Part shown: positions 18,081 through 27,124 of the stretch, piece after piece | How positions within the stretch are numbered: the stretch's first letter is position 1 | Layout of the letters: every line of letters begins with the position of its first letter | Assembly: GCF_913773725.1 (NCBI RefSeq) | Contig: NZ_CAJYGK010000016.1 | Span: 151,438-215,437 of the forward strand | Origin: an uncultured Aquabacterium sp. | GTDB lineage: Bacteria > Pseudomonadota > Gammaproteobacteria > Burkholderiales > Burkholderiaceae_C | Length of the DNA: 64,000 nucleotides | Direction of reading: 5' to 3' | Translations under genes and position numbers: made by a program | The notes under the pieces: generated by a model | Database searches by the model: none | The model's input: the letters and a program-made list of their open reading frames with translations, nothing else | What the model was told of the DNA's origin: nothing

Positions 18081-18683
18081 ATGTCCCTCGTTCGCCGCGT
18101 GCTGTCCGTCAACGTCGCCCAGACGCAGCCCATGATGATCGAGGGGCGGCGCATCCTCACCGGCATCGGCAAGCGCCCGGTCGGTTCGCCCGACATGCCC
18201 ACGCGGGTGGCCGTGAAGGCGCTGGGCCTGGAGGGGGACGAGCAGGCCGACCTGACGGTGCATGGCGGCGTCAGCAAGGCGGTGTACGCCTATCCGCACG
18301 AGCACTACGCCTTCTGGGAAACGGTGCGGGCGCAGGCCGGCGTGCAGGAGTGGGGTGCGCCCCTGCCCATCGGCCTGCCCGGCGAGAACCTCACGATCAC
18401 CGGACTGCTGGAATCGGACGCCTACATCGGCGACCTGCTGAAGTTCCCGGACTGCACGCTGGCGATCAGCGAGCCCCGGCGGCCTTGCTACAAGTTCGCC
18501 GCGGTGATGGGCTTTCCGCAGGCGCTGAAGATGATGGCGCAGTCGGGCTGGTGCGGCTTCTACCTGTCGGTGCGGGTGCCCGGCACGATCGCGGCCGGCG
18601 AGCCCTTCGAGCTGATCCGCGGGCCGCAGGAGGTGAGCATTGCCGACCTGTTCCGCGCGAAGATGCGCAAGGAAGCGGCCTGA
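18081..18683 (+). CDS. MOSC domain protein (YiiM-like)
   Basis: This 200-residue protein has a MOSC (molybdenum cofactor sulfurase C-terminal) domain of the YiiM type. Visible motifs are the HGG turn in LTVHGGVSKAVYAYP (H61-G63), GLPGENLTI, and the conserved cysteine C136 in EPRRPCYKF, which in MOSC proteins ligates molybdenum. YiiM-like proteins reduce N-hydroxylated compounds. The position 78 bp after a Mod-type operon fits a molybdenum link, although a separate promoter (TATGCT near 18047) may serve it. The ATG at 18081 was chosen because AGGAG lies 6 nt before it; the in-frame start 25 codons upstream lacks such a site. Confidence 0.88.
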   Translation: MSLVRRVLSVNVAQTQPMMIEGRRILTGIGKRPVGSPDMPTRVAVKALGLEGDEQADLTVHGGVSKAVYAYPHEHYAFWETVRAQAGVQEWGAPLPIGLPGENLTITGLLESDAYIGDLLKFPDCTLAISEPRRPCYKFAAVMGFPQALKMMAQSGWCGFYLSVRVPGTIAAGEPFELIRGPQEVSIADLFRAKMRKEAA

Positions 18684-18708
18684 GCCACTCTCGGCGGGGC
18701 TGAGGCCG

Positions 18709-19029
18709 TCAGTCGTCGTGGTCCCAGCGGGCCAGCGCGCGGCGTACTTCGTCCAGCCACTGCCGCTGTTCGGCCGATGAGGCCAGGGGGCGCCGTACCC
18801 AGTCCGGCCGCTGGGCCGGGCGCTTGACCAGCGCCACCGACAGGGTAGGCGCACCTTCGGTGCGGGCCAACTCGATCGCCGGCAGCCCCTGCCACGTGAA
18901 GCGCACCGGGGTGCTGCCCGGCTGCTCGACCAGCGGGCGGCACTCGCGCAGCGCGCGCCGCAGCGTCACCAATGCTTCGTCGGGCTTGTAGGCGGGCATG
19001 GCAAAGAAATCACCGAGGTCATCCGGCAT
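18709..19029 (-). CDS. Small conserved-looking hypothetical protein
   Basis: I do not recognise this 106-residue protein. It starts MPDDLGDFFAMPAYKPDEAL, has a central stretch with a probable beta hairpin (VRFTWQGLPAIELARTEG), and ends with an Arg/Trp-rich helix (EQRQWLDEVRRALARWDHDD). It has no membrane segment, signal peptide or cysteine pair. Its start overlaps the end of the 5'-nucleotidase gene by 11 bp, so the two are translationally coupled and may act together. An in-frame start 24 codons upstream would enlarge the overlap and is less likely. Confidence 0.65.
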   Translation of the reverse strand: MPDDLGDFFAMPAYKPDEALVTLRRALRECRPLVEQPGSTPVRFTWQGLPAIELARTEGAPTLSVALVKRPAQRPDWVRRPLASSAEQRQWLDEVRRALARWDHDD

Positions 19030-19969
19030 GGTGGGCCTCCAGGTTGCGCACGCCGGCCGCCACGTGTCCGGCGGGCACATGGGGTGCGGCATTGTCGACA
19101 TGACCGGTCTGGTCGTCGAAGAAGAAATCGGGCTCGAACTCGCGCAGGAAGGCGCCCTTGGGCAGCCCGCCCAGGAACATGGCCTCGTCCACGTCGATGC
19201 CCCAGTTCATCAGGGTGCGCAGCGCACGCTCGTGCGCCGGGGCACCCCGCGCGGTGACCAGTGCCGTGCGCACGCGCATGGGCGCCAGTTGCGCCGCCTG
19301 ACCGGTGGCCGCTTCATGGTCGGCCGGGGCCTGCTGCAAGGCATGCAGCGCCAACAGCAGCGGTTTGAAAGGGCCGTCCGGCAGGGGCAAGGCGGCGCGT
19401 TCCACCTCATGGCGCTGGAAGGCGTCGAGCCCGTCCTGCGCATAGACCAACTCCGCCTCGTCGGAAAACAGCACGGCGTCGCCGTCGAAGGCGATGCGGA
19501 CTTCGTTCGGGTGGGCCTCGCCCGCGCGGGCGGCGTGCGGCAGCACCCGCGCGGCCGGCACGCCCGCGCCCAGGGCCTGACGCACATCGGCCTCGTTGGC
19601 CGACAGGAACAGGTTGGCGTGCAGGGGACGCAGATAGCGCCAGGGGGCCTCACCGCGGGTGAACACGCCACGCTCGATCGGCAGACCGTAATGGCGGGCC
19701 GATCGGAACACGCGCATGCCCGAGACCGGGTCGTTGCGCGAGAGGATCACGACCTCGACCCGCGGCCGGCCGGGTGCATTGAAGGCCAGCAGCTTGCGCA
19801 CGAGCGAGAACGCCACGCCCGGCCGCGCAGGCTCGTCGAGCCGTTGCTGCTGGAGGCGCATGTAGGCGCGGTCGTCACTGCCTTCAAAGAGGCGGTTCTC
19901 CTCTTCGAAATCGAACAGCGCACGCGATGAGATGGCGACGACCAGCTGGCCGTCCAGAGAGGCAGGCAT
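19019..19969 (-). CDS. 5'-nucleotidase (PF06189 type)
   Basis: This 316-residue cytosolic protein matches the PF06189 5'-nucleotidase family along its length: AISSRALFDFEEENRLFE near the start, VEVVILSRNDPVSGMRVF, the acidic motif RIAFDGDAVLFSDEAE, ALVTARGAPAHERALRTL, and the ending LGGLPKGAFLREFEPDFFFD. Members dephosphorylate nucleoside 5'-monophosphates through a HAD-like acidic active site, with FDGD and the terminal FFDDQ as probable metal ligands. It forms a pair with the small downstream gene that overlaps it. Substrate preference (IMP/GMP or deoxynucleotides) is not evident. Confidence 0.88.
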   Translation of the reverse strand: MPASLDGQLVVAISSRALFDFEEENRLFEGSDDRAYMRLQQQRLDEPARPGVAFSLVRKLLAFNAPGRPRVEVVILSRNDPVSGMRVFRSARHYGLPIERGVFTRGEAPWRYLRPLHANLFLSANEADVRQALGAGVPAARVLPHAARAGEAHPNEVRIAFDGDAVLFSDEAELVYAQDGLDAFQRHEVERAALPLPDGPFKPLLLALHALQQAPADHEAATGQAAQLAPMRVRTALVTARGAPAHERALRTLMNWGIDVDEAMFLGGLPKGAFLREFEPDFFFDDQTGHVDNAAPHVPAGHVAAGVRNLEAHHAG

Positions 19970-20026
19970 GACCCCATGATAGCCCCCTGGTCGCTCAACA
20001 GACGAGCCAGGGGCGACGCAAACGCC

Positions 20027-21037
20027 TCAGTGCATGAAGCCGATCGGACTGCGCTTGCCGCCCTGCTCCGGCAGGTCGCGCGGCTCGATGGCATCGCGCC
20101 CGTCGAGCTTGGCGTTGCCGAAGGCGGTCATCAGCGCGCGCCGCATCTCACGCGGCGCCAGCCGGCCCAGGGCCTCCAGCACGACCTCGCCGGGCTCGGA
20201 GGCGAAGCGCGAACCCCAATCGTGGTGGTCGCGGATGCTGCGGTACAGGCGCGCAGCGATCTTGCGGGCCGCGTCCTCGTCCGGCATGGCCACCTCGAAC
20301 ACGTTCATCCGGTTGAGGATGGGGTCCGGGATCTGGCGCGCGTCGTTGGCGGTGGCCACCCAGATCACCTGGCTGGCATCGACCGGCACCTCGGCGAACT
20401 CGTCGGTGAAGCTGCCGGCGGTGTCGTGCTCCAGCAGGCTGTAGAGCGAGCCCAGCGGGTCGTAGGCGTGCTCGCCACCGGCCTTGTCGATCTCGTCGAC
20501 CACCATGACGGGGTTGGCGTACTGCCCATCGACCAGGGTTTCGAAAACCTTGCCCGGGCGCGCGCCCTTCCACTGGCTCGACGCCCCGGACAGCACCCAG
20601 CCAGCCGTCATCGAGCTCATGGAGACAAAGCCAAGGCCGGTGCCCAGCAGCTGGGCCACCTCGCGGGCGAAATGGGTCTTGCCCACGCCGGGCGGCCCGA
20701 GCAGCAGCATGGGCGTGATCTCGAGGGCGTCCCGGCTGTCGCTGCACAGCGCCAGCTGGCGCCGCAGGTCGTCGAGCACCTCGTGGAAGTTGGGCAGCTC
20801 GTCATACAGGTGGGACATCGCCGGCAGCCCGGAGGGCTTGACCTGGAAGCGTTCGGCGCCTTTTTCCAGCATGCGCTCGTAGGTGGCGCGCAGGCTTTCG
20901 TGGTCGCGCGGGGGCAATTTGCCCAGCCTGCGCTCCACCTCGTCGAGCCGGTAGACCGGCCGCATGTGGGCGATCGGGATGCGCCCCCGGGGGGATGCCT
21001 CGTTCGCGATGGGAACCAGTTCGGTGCAATGGCTCAT
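20027..21037 (-). CDS. Lon-like AAA+ ATPase without a protease domain
   Basis: This 336-residue AAA+ ATPase has Walker A GPPGVGKT (residues 114-121), Walker B MVVDEIDKA with D181-E182, sensor 1 asparagine in VATAND (N231), and an arginine-finger region LNRMNVFEV. The stretch GASSQWKGARPGKVFETLV resembles the Lon segment between Walker A and B. There is no Ser-Lys protease domain and no long Lon N-domain, so it is probably an unfoldase or remodelling ATPase. The start at 21037 has GGAGGA 7 nt before it; a longer frame upstream is not needed. It lies 57 bp before the nucleotidase gene on the same strand, and a shared transcript is possible. Its partner and substrate are unknown. Confidence 0.8.
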   Translation of the reverse strand: MSHCTELVPIANEASPRGRIPIAHMRPVYRLDEVERRLGKLPPRDHESLRATYERMLEKGAERFQVKPSGLPAMSHLYDELPNFHEVLDDLRRQLALCSDSRDALEITPMLLLGPPGVGKTHFAREVAQLLGTGLGFVSMSSMTAGWVLSGASSQWKGARPGKVFETLVDGQYANPVMVVDEIDKAGGEHAYDPLGSLYSLLEHDTAGSFTDEFAEVPVDASQVIWVATANDARQIPDPILNRMNVFEVAMPDEDAARKIAARLYRSIRDHHDWGSRFASEPGEVVLEALGRLAPREMRRALMTAFGNAKLDGRDAIEPRDLPEQGGKRSPIGFMH

Positions 21038-21244
21038 GCCAGTCCTCCAGACAACCAGGTGCTCACGTCGACATTGAAGCAAGCGCTGCGCCATGCTGTC
21101 ATGTCGACTTGGGGGCCTGATTCCCGTCATATCACCAGACTGACGGCCGATCCACCGGGTTGGCCCGAAGCTGCCGCGCTGCTGTACGCACAATGGAGGG
21201 TGGGCCGTGCGCAACCGCACAGCCCGTCAGGGAGCAACAACACA

Positions 21245-23614
21245 GTGACAAAGACCGAGACCGTGGCGGCCCAGCCGTATGCCGCCACGCGGATGCTGGA
21301 CCGGCTGGGGCGATGGTGGTGGTGGGTGATGCTGGGCATTGCGGTGCTGTGGGCCATGGCGGCCTGGCCCGGCCACCGCGACACGCAGGGATCGGTACCG
21401 TGGCTGTCACACGAACTGACGGCCGCCCCGCCGGATGGCCTGCCTGTACAGCGCAATGTGACCCTGCCGCACGTCTGGCGGCAGGACGGCCTGCCCACGA
21501 CGGGCAGGGCCCGCTATGCCTCGCGCTTCCTGGTGACGCCGGCGCAGCTTGCGGATGCGCGCGTGCGCCCCTGGTCGCTGCGACTCGACCGGCTGTGTCA
21601 GTCGCACATCATCCGGCTCAACGGCGAACACCTGCACGTCACGATGAACGAGACGGGGGCCCTGTCCTTTCCGTCGGGCTACCTGATCGCCGTCCCGGCC
21701 GCCCTGCTGCGCACTGGCGAGAACACGCTGGTGGTGGACGTCGGGTGCAAGACGCAAGGGGGCATGCTGGCGCCAGCCATCGGGCCTCGCGCCCTGCTTG
21801 CTCCCGACTTTGCCCGCCTTCAGGCGCTGCAACGCTGGGTGCCGGTGGGCCTGAATGTCGCCTGCGTGGCCTTTTCCGTGTTCCTGATTGCGCTGTGGTG
21901 GCAGCGGCGGGAAGAGCGGGCCATCGGTCTGTTCGGGCTGCTGTACATGATCACCGCCGGCCGCAACATCAGCTATTTCGTCGAGTTGGATCTGGTCTCG
22001 CCCCAGGTGAACTCATGGCTGCATCTCACGGCCCACGCCTTCAGCGTCTGGCTGATGGGGTGGTTTGCCATGACCTTCACCCGTCGGCGTCAGCGCTGGT
22101 ACGGGCTGCTGCTGTACCTGGCCGTGCCCGTCATTCCGCTCCTGGGCCTGCTGACGCTGCCCTGGGACCCGATGCTCGACACCACCCGCCGCGTCCTGCA
22201 GCCGCTGCTGATCGCCATGGCCCTGCCTTCGCTGCCCCTGCTGCTGCGGACCGGGGCCCCCGAGCAGGCCGTTCCGCAGCGCTACCTCGCCCTGGGCCTG
22301 GCCTGCGTGCTGGGCGCCGGGCTGCATGACTACCTTGCCATCCGACAGATGGGGCATGTCGAAGCCGTCAACTGGCTGGCTTGGGCCATCCCGCTGGCGC
22401 TCGCCCCCTTCACCCTGGTCGTCGTCGGTCGGGTGGTTCACGCCTTCAACACCATCGAAGCGAACAACGCCACGCTGGAGCAGAAGGTGGCCGAACGCAC
22501 CCGGGAACTCGCCGAGGCCAACGCCGCCAAGAGCCGATTCCTGGCCGCCGCCAGCCACGACCTGCGCCAGCCGGTTGCCGCCATCGGCCTGCTGAACGAC
22601 CTGCTGCGAGACCGGCTGACCGACCCACAGGCCCGCGACCTCAGCGACCGGCTCACCCACGCGGTGGTGTCGATGGAAAGCCTGCTCAAGGGCCTGCTGG
22701 ACCTGTCCCGGCTGGACGCCGGCACGGTCGAAGTCCAACCCCGCGCGGTCCGCCTGGCCGAGCTGATCAGCAGCATCGCGAGCCACGAGGCCGACGCCGC
22801 GCAGCACAAGGGACTGTCGTTGCGCGTGCGGGTCGGGGGGCAGCGTGCCTGGAGTGACCCGGTGCTGCTGGAGCAGGTCCTGCGCAACCTGGTGGGCAAT
22901 GCGGTGAGACACACCGAACGAGGCAGCGTCCTGGTTTCCGTCCGACGCCGGCGCGGACGTTTGCAGATCCAGGTGCGCGACACCGGCCCCGGCATCCCGG
23001 CCGCCGATCAGGCCCGGGTGTTCGAGGAATTCGTGCAATTGGGCAACCCGGCCCGCGACCGCCACCAGGGGCTGGGGTTGGGCCTGGCCATCGTCCGCCG
23101 TGCCGTGCAACTGCTGGGGCACGAGCTGAGCCTGGTGTCCGTGCCAGGCCGGGGCACCTGCTTCACGCTGACCGTGCCCGAAGCGGCCGACCTGGCAGCG
23201 CAGCCGTCCCTGCACCCGGCCCGCGACGCCACAGCCCCGGAGCGCAGCGCACTGCCTCCCTGGCGCGTGCTGCTGGTGGAAGACGAAGCCGAGATACGCG
23301 CGAGCCTGACGCATTTGCTGTCAGGCTGGGGACTGCAGGTTCAGGCGACCGCCAGCCTGGACGAAACACGCCCGCTGCTGGCCCGCCCCTGGGATCTCGC
23401 CATCAGCGACCACCGCCTGCCCGATGGCACTGCCCGGGAGCTGGCGGGCTGGTTGAGGGCGCGACAACCGCAGACGCCGCTGATCGTCATCACCGGCGAC
23501 ACGGCGCCCGAGCGGCTGACCGAGTTGGCGCGCTCCGGCCTACCCGTGCTGCACAAACCCTTCAGCGCCATAAAAATGCGGGCCATGATCCAGGAGACCA
23601 TGGCCCGCGTGTGA
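21245..23614 (+). CDS. Membrane hybrid sensor histidine kinase with receiver domain
   Basis: This 789-residue protein has a membrane anchor at about 23-42, a periplasmic beta-rich sensor of about 150 residues (galactose-binding-like, with RNVTLPHVWRQDG), and a block of about seven membrane helices (roughly 203-400), the layout of 7TMR-DISM sensors. A short coiled coil, a HisKA domain with phospho-acceptor H438 (ASHDLRQP), an ATPase domain (N box NLVGNAVRHT, DTGPGIP, GLGLGLAIV) and a C-terminal receiver with D722 follow. It should autophosphorylate and pass phosphate internally. The convergent NarL-type regulator 84 bp away is a likely partner. The start is uncertain: GTG at 21245 has AGGGAG 10 nt before it, and ATG at 21101 or GTG at 21200 are alternatives. 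Confidence 0.87.
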   Translation: MTKTETVAAQPYAATRMLDRLGRWWWWVMLGIAVLWAMAAWPGHRDTQGSVPWLSHELTAAPPDGLPVQRNVTLPHVWRQDGLPTTGRARYASRFLVTPAQLADARVRPWSLRLDRLCQSHIIRLNGEHLHVTMNETGALSFPSGYLIAVPAALLRTGENTLVVDVGCKTQGGMLAPAIGPRALLAPDFARLQALQRWVPVGLNVACVAFSVFLIALWWQRREERAIGLFGLLYMITAGRNISYFVELDLVSPQVNSWLHLTAHAFSVWLMGWFAMTFTRRRQRWYGLLLYLAVPVIPLLGLLTLPWDPMLDTTRRVLQPLLIAMALPSLPLLLRTGAPEQAVPQRYLALGLACVLGAGLHDYLAIRQMGHVEAVNWLAWAIPLALAPFTLVVVGRVVHAFNTIEANNATLEQKVAERTRELAEANAAKSRFLAAASHDLRQPVAAIGLLNDLLRDRLTDPQARDLSDRLTHAVVSMESLLKGLLDLSRLDAGTVEVQPRAVRLAELISSIASHEADAAQHKGLSLRVRVGGQRAWSDPVLLEQVLRNLVGNAVRHTERGSVLVSVRRRRGRLQIQVRDTGPGIPAADQARVFEEFVQLGNPARDRHQGLGLGLAIVRRAVQLLGHELSLVSVPGRGTCFTLTVPEAADLAAQPSLHPARDATAPERSALPPWRVLLVEDEAEIRASLTHLLSGWGLQVQATASLDETRPLLARPWDLAISDHRLPDGTARELAGWLRARQPQTPLIVITGDTAPERLTELARSGLPVLHKPFSAIKMRAMIQETMARV

Positions 23615-23698
23615 CGTGATGACAGCGTCCGAAACAGCTTCCAGAGTAACGTCGGGCGGCGCCGCCCACCATCCGCCATTCGGCCGATGCCAATGAAA

Positions 23699-24373
23699 TC
23701 AGGTCTTGAGGCTCAACCCCGCCTTGGCCACTGCCACCACCGCCTGGGTACGTGAGTTCACCTTCAGCTTGCGGAAGATGGCTGCCAGGTGGGTCTTGAC
23801 TGTGGACTCCGACAGGCTCAGCTGCCGGCAGATCTCCTTGTTGGCCTTGCCCTCGACCAGCAGGCGCAGCACGTCGATCTGGCGGCTCGACAGCCCCATC
23901 GCATTGAGCGGCCCGTCCTCGCTGAGGTCGTCGTCCCAGTCGTTGTGGCCCACGCCAATGCCATAGCTGCCCGGCAAGGGGGGCAGGTAAACACCGCCCG
24001 CCACCACGCGCGACAGTGCCTCCTGCATCACGCTGGCCTGCACCGTCTTGGGGATGAAGCCCGACGCCCCGGCATCGATGGCCGAGATGATGGTGTCCGG
24101 CCTGTCATCGGCAGAGAGCACCACGACCGGAATGCCGGGCGCCATGCCACGCCAACGCTCCAGCGTGCGCACCCCGTGGCAGTCTGGCGGCAGGCTCAGG
24201 TCGAGCAGGGCCAGCCCCACGTCCGGGTGCTCGTCCAGGACACGCGCAGCCTGCTGCAGGTCCCCCGCCTGCAGCACCTGCAAGGCCCCGCCCGGCAGGC
24301 TGAGGCGATGGGTAATCAGCATGCTCAGCCCGTCACGGAAAAGCGGATGGTCGTCGATCAACAGGAGTTTCAT
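23699..24373 (-). CDS. NarL/LuxR-family response regulator
   Basis: This 224-residue regulator has a receiver domain with D58 as phospho-acceptor (ALLDLSLPPD), the conserved acidic pair in LLIDDHP, and a lysine in GFIPKTV. A LuxR-type helix-turn-helix follows (LSSRQIDVLRLLVEGKANKE, then SESTVKTHLAAIFRKL). It binds DNA as a dimer once phosphorylated. It faces the hybrid kinase gene and lies immediately upstream of gspF's stop, on the same strand as the gsp operon. It could serve either locus, but it has its own start region of only 63 bp after gspF. Confidence 0.93.
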   Translation of the reverse strand: MKLLLIDDHPLFRDGLSMLITHRLSLPGGALQVLQAGDLQQAARVLDEHPDVGLALLDLSLPPDCHGVRTLERWRGMAPGIPVVVLSADDRPDTIISAIDAGASGFIPKTVQASVMQEALSRVVAGGVYLPPLPGSYGIGVGHNDWDDDLSEDGPLNAMGLSSRQIDVLRLLVEGKANKEICRQLSLSESTVKTHLAAIFRKLKVNSRTQAVVAVAKAGLSLKT

Positions 24374-24436
24374 GCCGGCACAGGCGAGACAAAAAATTAC
24401 ATTTGCCGCGATGCTAACGGAGAAAGCGAAGAGGAC

Positions 24437-25663
24437 TCACTTCACCCACGTGTTCATTTGCATGATCGGCAACATCACCGACATCACGATCAGCATCACG
24501 ATCAGCCCCATGGCGACAATGAGCAAGGGCTCGAGCACGGTCGCGATGGCGAGCGCCCGGCGCTGCACTTCGGCCCCGAGCTGGTTGGCCGCCCGCTGCA
24601 GCATCAGGGGCAACTGACCGGTCTGCTCTCCCAGACGCGCGAACATGGCCAGCAAGCCGGGAAAGCGCTTCTTGGCCGCCAGCGCGGAGGCCAGCGGTGC
24701 GCCCTCGCGCACCTGCACCAGCGCGTCCATGGCATCGGCCCGCATCGCCCGGTTCGACAGCGTTTCGGCCGCGGCCTGCAGCGCCTTGAGGATGGGCACC
24801 CCGGAACCCGCCAGCATGGCCAGCGTGCCGGCAAAGCGGGCGGCGTTGTAGCCACGGGCCAGCCGGCCCAGGATGGGCAGGCCCAGCCAGAAGGCATCGA
24901 ACTTGAGCCGGAAGCCCTCGTTGCGACGCCCGGCCAGGATGCCCCCCAGTCCTGCGCCCAGCACCAGCGCCAGCAACCAGCCCCACTGGCGCATGAAAGC
25001 ACTCAGGCCCAGCATGAACTGGGTCAGCATGGGCAGCGCCCGTTTGCTGCTGGAAAACACCTGGGCCACCTGCGGCACCACGAACACCAGCAGCGCCACC
25101 ACGATCACCACCGCAAACAGCGACACGATGGCCGGGTACAGCGTGGCCCCCACCAGCCGGGCCTTCAGGGCCTGCTGTTCTTCAAGGTCGGTGGCCAGCT
25201 TGTCCAGCACCGCACCGAGCTGGCCGCTCTGCTCGCCGGCGGCCACCACACCGCGGTAGACGTCGTCGAATTCACGCGGAGAACCCGACAACGCCTGCGC
25301 AAAGGGGGCACCCGCGTTGACCTCGGCACGCAGGTGCGACACCAGCTCGCGCTGGCGCGGGTCTTCGGCCTCGTCGGCCAGCGCGGTGAGCGCGCGCTCC
25401 AGCGGCAGGCCGGCCACGACCAGGCCCGAGAGCTGGCGCGTCCAGATCGCCAGCGCCGAGGCGTTGAACACCCGGCGGCTGAACAAGGCCCGGCCACCGC
25501 CTTCGCCACCGGCCTTGTCGGCATGGACCACCGGCTCGACCTTGAGCGGCACCAGCGCCTGTCCGCGCAGCTGGCTGCGGGCAGACTTGGGGTTGTCGGC
25601 ATCGACCAGGCCGTTGACGGTCTTGCCGGCGGCATCCAGCGCTTCGAAACGGTAGGCGGGCAT
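24437..25663 (-). CDS. gspF: Type II secretion inner-membrane protein GspF
   Basis: This 408-residue polytopic protein has two homologous GspF/PilC domains (about 75-195 and 275-400) and three membrane segments, ending in the hydrophobic stretch LIVAMGLIVMLIVMSVM. It starts MPAYRFEALDAAGKTVNGL, typical of the family. It anchors the assembly platform beneath the pseudopilus and contacts the GspE ATPase. It is the last gene of the gsp operon, 21 bp after gspE. Confidence 0.95.
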   Translation of the reverse strand: MPAYRFEALDAAGKTVNGLVDADNPKSARSQLRGQALVPLKVEPVVHADKAGGEGGGRALFSRRVFNASALAIWTRQLSGLVVAGLPLERALTALADEAEDPRQRELVSHLRAEVNAGAPFAQALSGSPREFDDVYRGVVAAGEQSGQLGAVLDKLATDLEEQQALKARLVGATLYPAIVSLFAVVIVVALLVFVVPQVAQVFSSSKRALPMLTQFMLGLSAFMRQWGWLLALVLGAGLGGILAGRRNEGFRLKFDAFWLGLPILGRLARGYNAARFAGTLAMLAGSGVPILKALQAAAETLSNRAMRADAMDALVQVREGAPLASALAAKKRFPGLLAMFARLGEQTGQLPLMLQRAANQLGAEVQRRALAIATVLEPLLIVAMGLIVMLIVMSVMLPIMQMNTWVK

Positions 25664-25684
25664 GGTGGTCGTTCCGTGGGGCGC

Positions 25685-27109
25685 TTACTCGCGGGTCACC
25701 CGCAGGACTTCTTCCAGCGAGGTCACGCCTTCGGCGACCAGGCGGTCGCCGTCGTCGCGCATGGTCTTCATGCCGTGGCGCTGGGCGTGCTCGAACAGCG
25801 TGGCCTCCGCCGCCTGTGCATGGATGAGCGCGCGCAACTCGTCGTCGGCCACCATCAGCTCATACACACCGGTTCGGCCCTTGTAGCCGCTCATGCCGCA
25901 TTCGGGGCAGCCGACCGGGTGCCAGCGGCCCTGCTCGTCCTCGCGCTTGCAGTGCACGCACAGCTTGCGCACCAGGCGCTGGCCCAGCACACCCAGCAGC
26001 GAGCTCGACAGCAGGAAGGGCTCGATGCCCATGTCGGTCAGGCGCGTGACGGCGCTGGGTGCGTCGTTGGTGTGCAGCGTGGCCAGCACCAGGTGGCCCG
26101 TGAGGGACGCCTGCACAGCGATCTGCGCGGTTTCGAAGTCGCGGATTTCACCGATCATGATGACGTCCGGGTCCTGGCGCAGGATGGCGCGCAGGGCCTT
26201 GGCGAACGTCAGCTCGATCTTGGCGTTGACCTGGGTCTGGCCGATGCCGGGCAGCTCGTATTCGACCGGGTCTTCCACGGTCAGCACGTTGGTGGTCGCG
26301 GCATCGACCGTGCTCAGGCCCGCGTACAGCGTCGTCGTCTTGCCGGAACCGGTGGGGCCCGTCACCAGCACGATGCCGTGCGGCTGGCGCAGCAGGCGCT
26401 TGAACTGCGCCAGCGACTCGCCGCTCATGCCCAGTGACTCGAGCGTGAACTTGCTGGTGTCGCCCTTGTCCAGGATCCGCAGCACCGCGCGTTCGCCATG
26501 GGCGGACGGCAGGGTCGACACCCGCACGTCCACCGCGCGGCCGCCGATGCGCAGGCTGATGCGGCCGTCCTGCGGCAGGCGTTTCTCGGAGATGTCGAGC
26601 TCGGCCATGATCTTCAGGCGCGAGATCAGTGCCGCGTGCAGCGCCTTGTTGGGTTGCACCACCTCGCGCAGCGTGCCGTCCACCCGGAAGCGCACGGCCG
26701 ACGAGCGCTCGTACGGCTCGATGTGGATGTCGGACGCGCCGTCCTTGGCCGCCTGCGTCAGCAAGGCGTTGAGCATGCGGATGATGGGCGCATCGTTGCT
26801 GGACTCCAGCAGGTCTTCGACCGCGGGCAGGTCCTGCATCATGCGCGACAGGTCGACCGCGCTTTCCACCTCGCCGACCACCGCGGCCGCGCTGCCCTCG
26901 CCCGCGGCATAGGCCGCGGCAATGCGCTGCCCCAGCGTCTCGGCGGGCTCCTGCTCGATCGCATGCACGACGTAGCGACGCATCACCTCGGACAGCGCCG
27001 AAGGCGACACGCCCGGGCTGGCCCACAGTGTGGTACGCGACTCGCCCGCCTCCAGCAGGACGCCGTGGGCCTTGGCAAACGCGTAAGGAAGGGGGTGGCG
27101 GGCGCCCAT
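25685..27109 (-). CDS. gspE: Type II secretion ATPase GspE
   Basis: This 474-residue secretion ATPase powers pseudopilus assembly. Walker A is GPTGSGKT (residues 251-258), the Walker B region is [12 protein letters not shown] (313-324), the Asp box lies around [15 protein letters not shown], and the His box is [12 protein letters not shown]. The C-terminal zinc module has cysteines C384, C387, C401 and C404. The N-terminal domain is short compared with GspE proteins of over 500 residues but includes the N2-type region. It is flanked by gspD (15 bp upstream) and gspF. Confidence 0.96.
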   Translation of the reverse strand: MGARHPLPYAFAKAHGVLLEAGESRTTLWASPGVSPSALSEVMRRYVVHAIEQEPAETLGQRIAAAYAAGEGSAAAVVGEVESAVDLSRMMQDLPAVEDLLESSNDAPIIRMLNALLTQAAKDGASDIHIEPYERSSAVRFRVDGTLREVVQPNKALHAALISRLKIMAELDISEKRLPQDGRISLRIGGRAVDVRVSTLPSAHGERAVLRILDKGDTSKFTLESLGMSGESLAQFKRLLRQPHGIVLVTGPTGSGKTTTLYAGLSTVDAATTNVLTVEDPVEYELPGIGQTQVNAKIELTFAKALRAILRQDPDVIMIGEIRDFETAQIAVQASLTGHLVLATLHTNDAPSAVTRLTDMGIEPFLLSSSLLGVLGQRLVRKLCVHCKREDEQGRWHPVGCPECGMSGYKGRTGVYELMVADDELRALIHAQAAEATLFEHAQRHGMKTMRDDGDRLVAEGVTSLEEVLRVTRE

Positions 27110-27124
27110 GTCATCGACCTCCGC

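Noticed and set aside
23654..23667. GC-only palindrome GGGCGGC/GCCGCCC between the convergent kinase and regulator genes
   Set aside because: It has no loop and no T-tract on either strand, and at this base composition such a palindrome is not striking. I did not call it a terminator.
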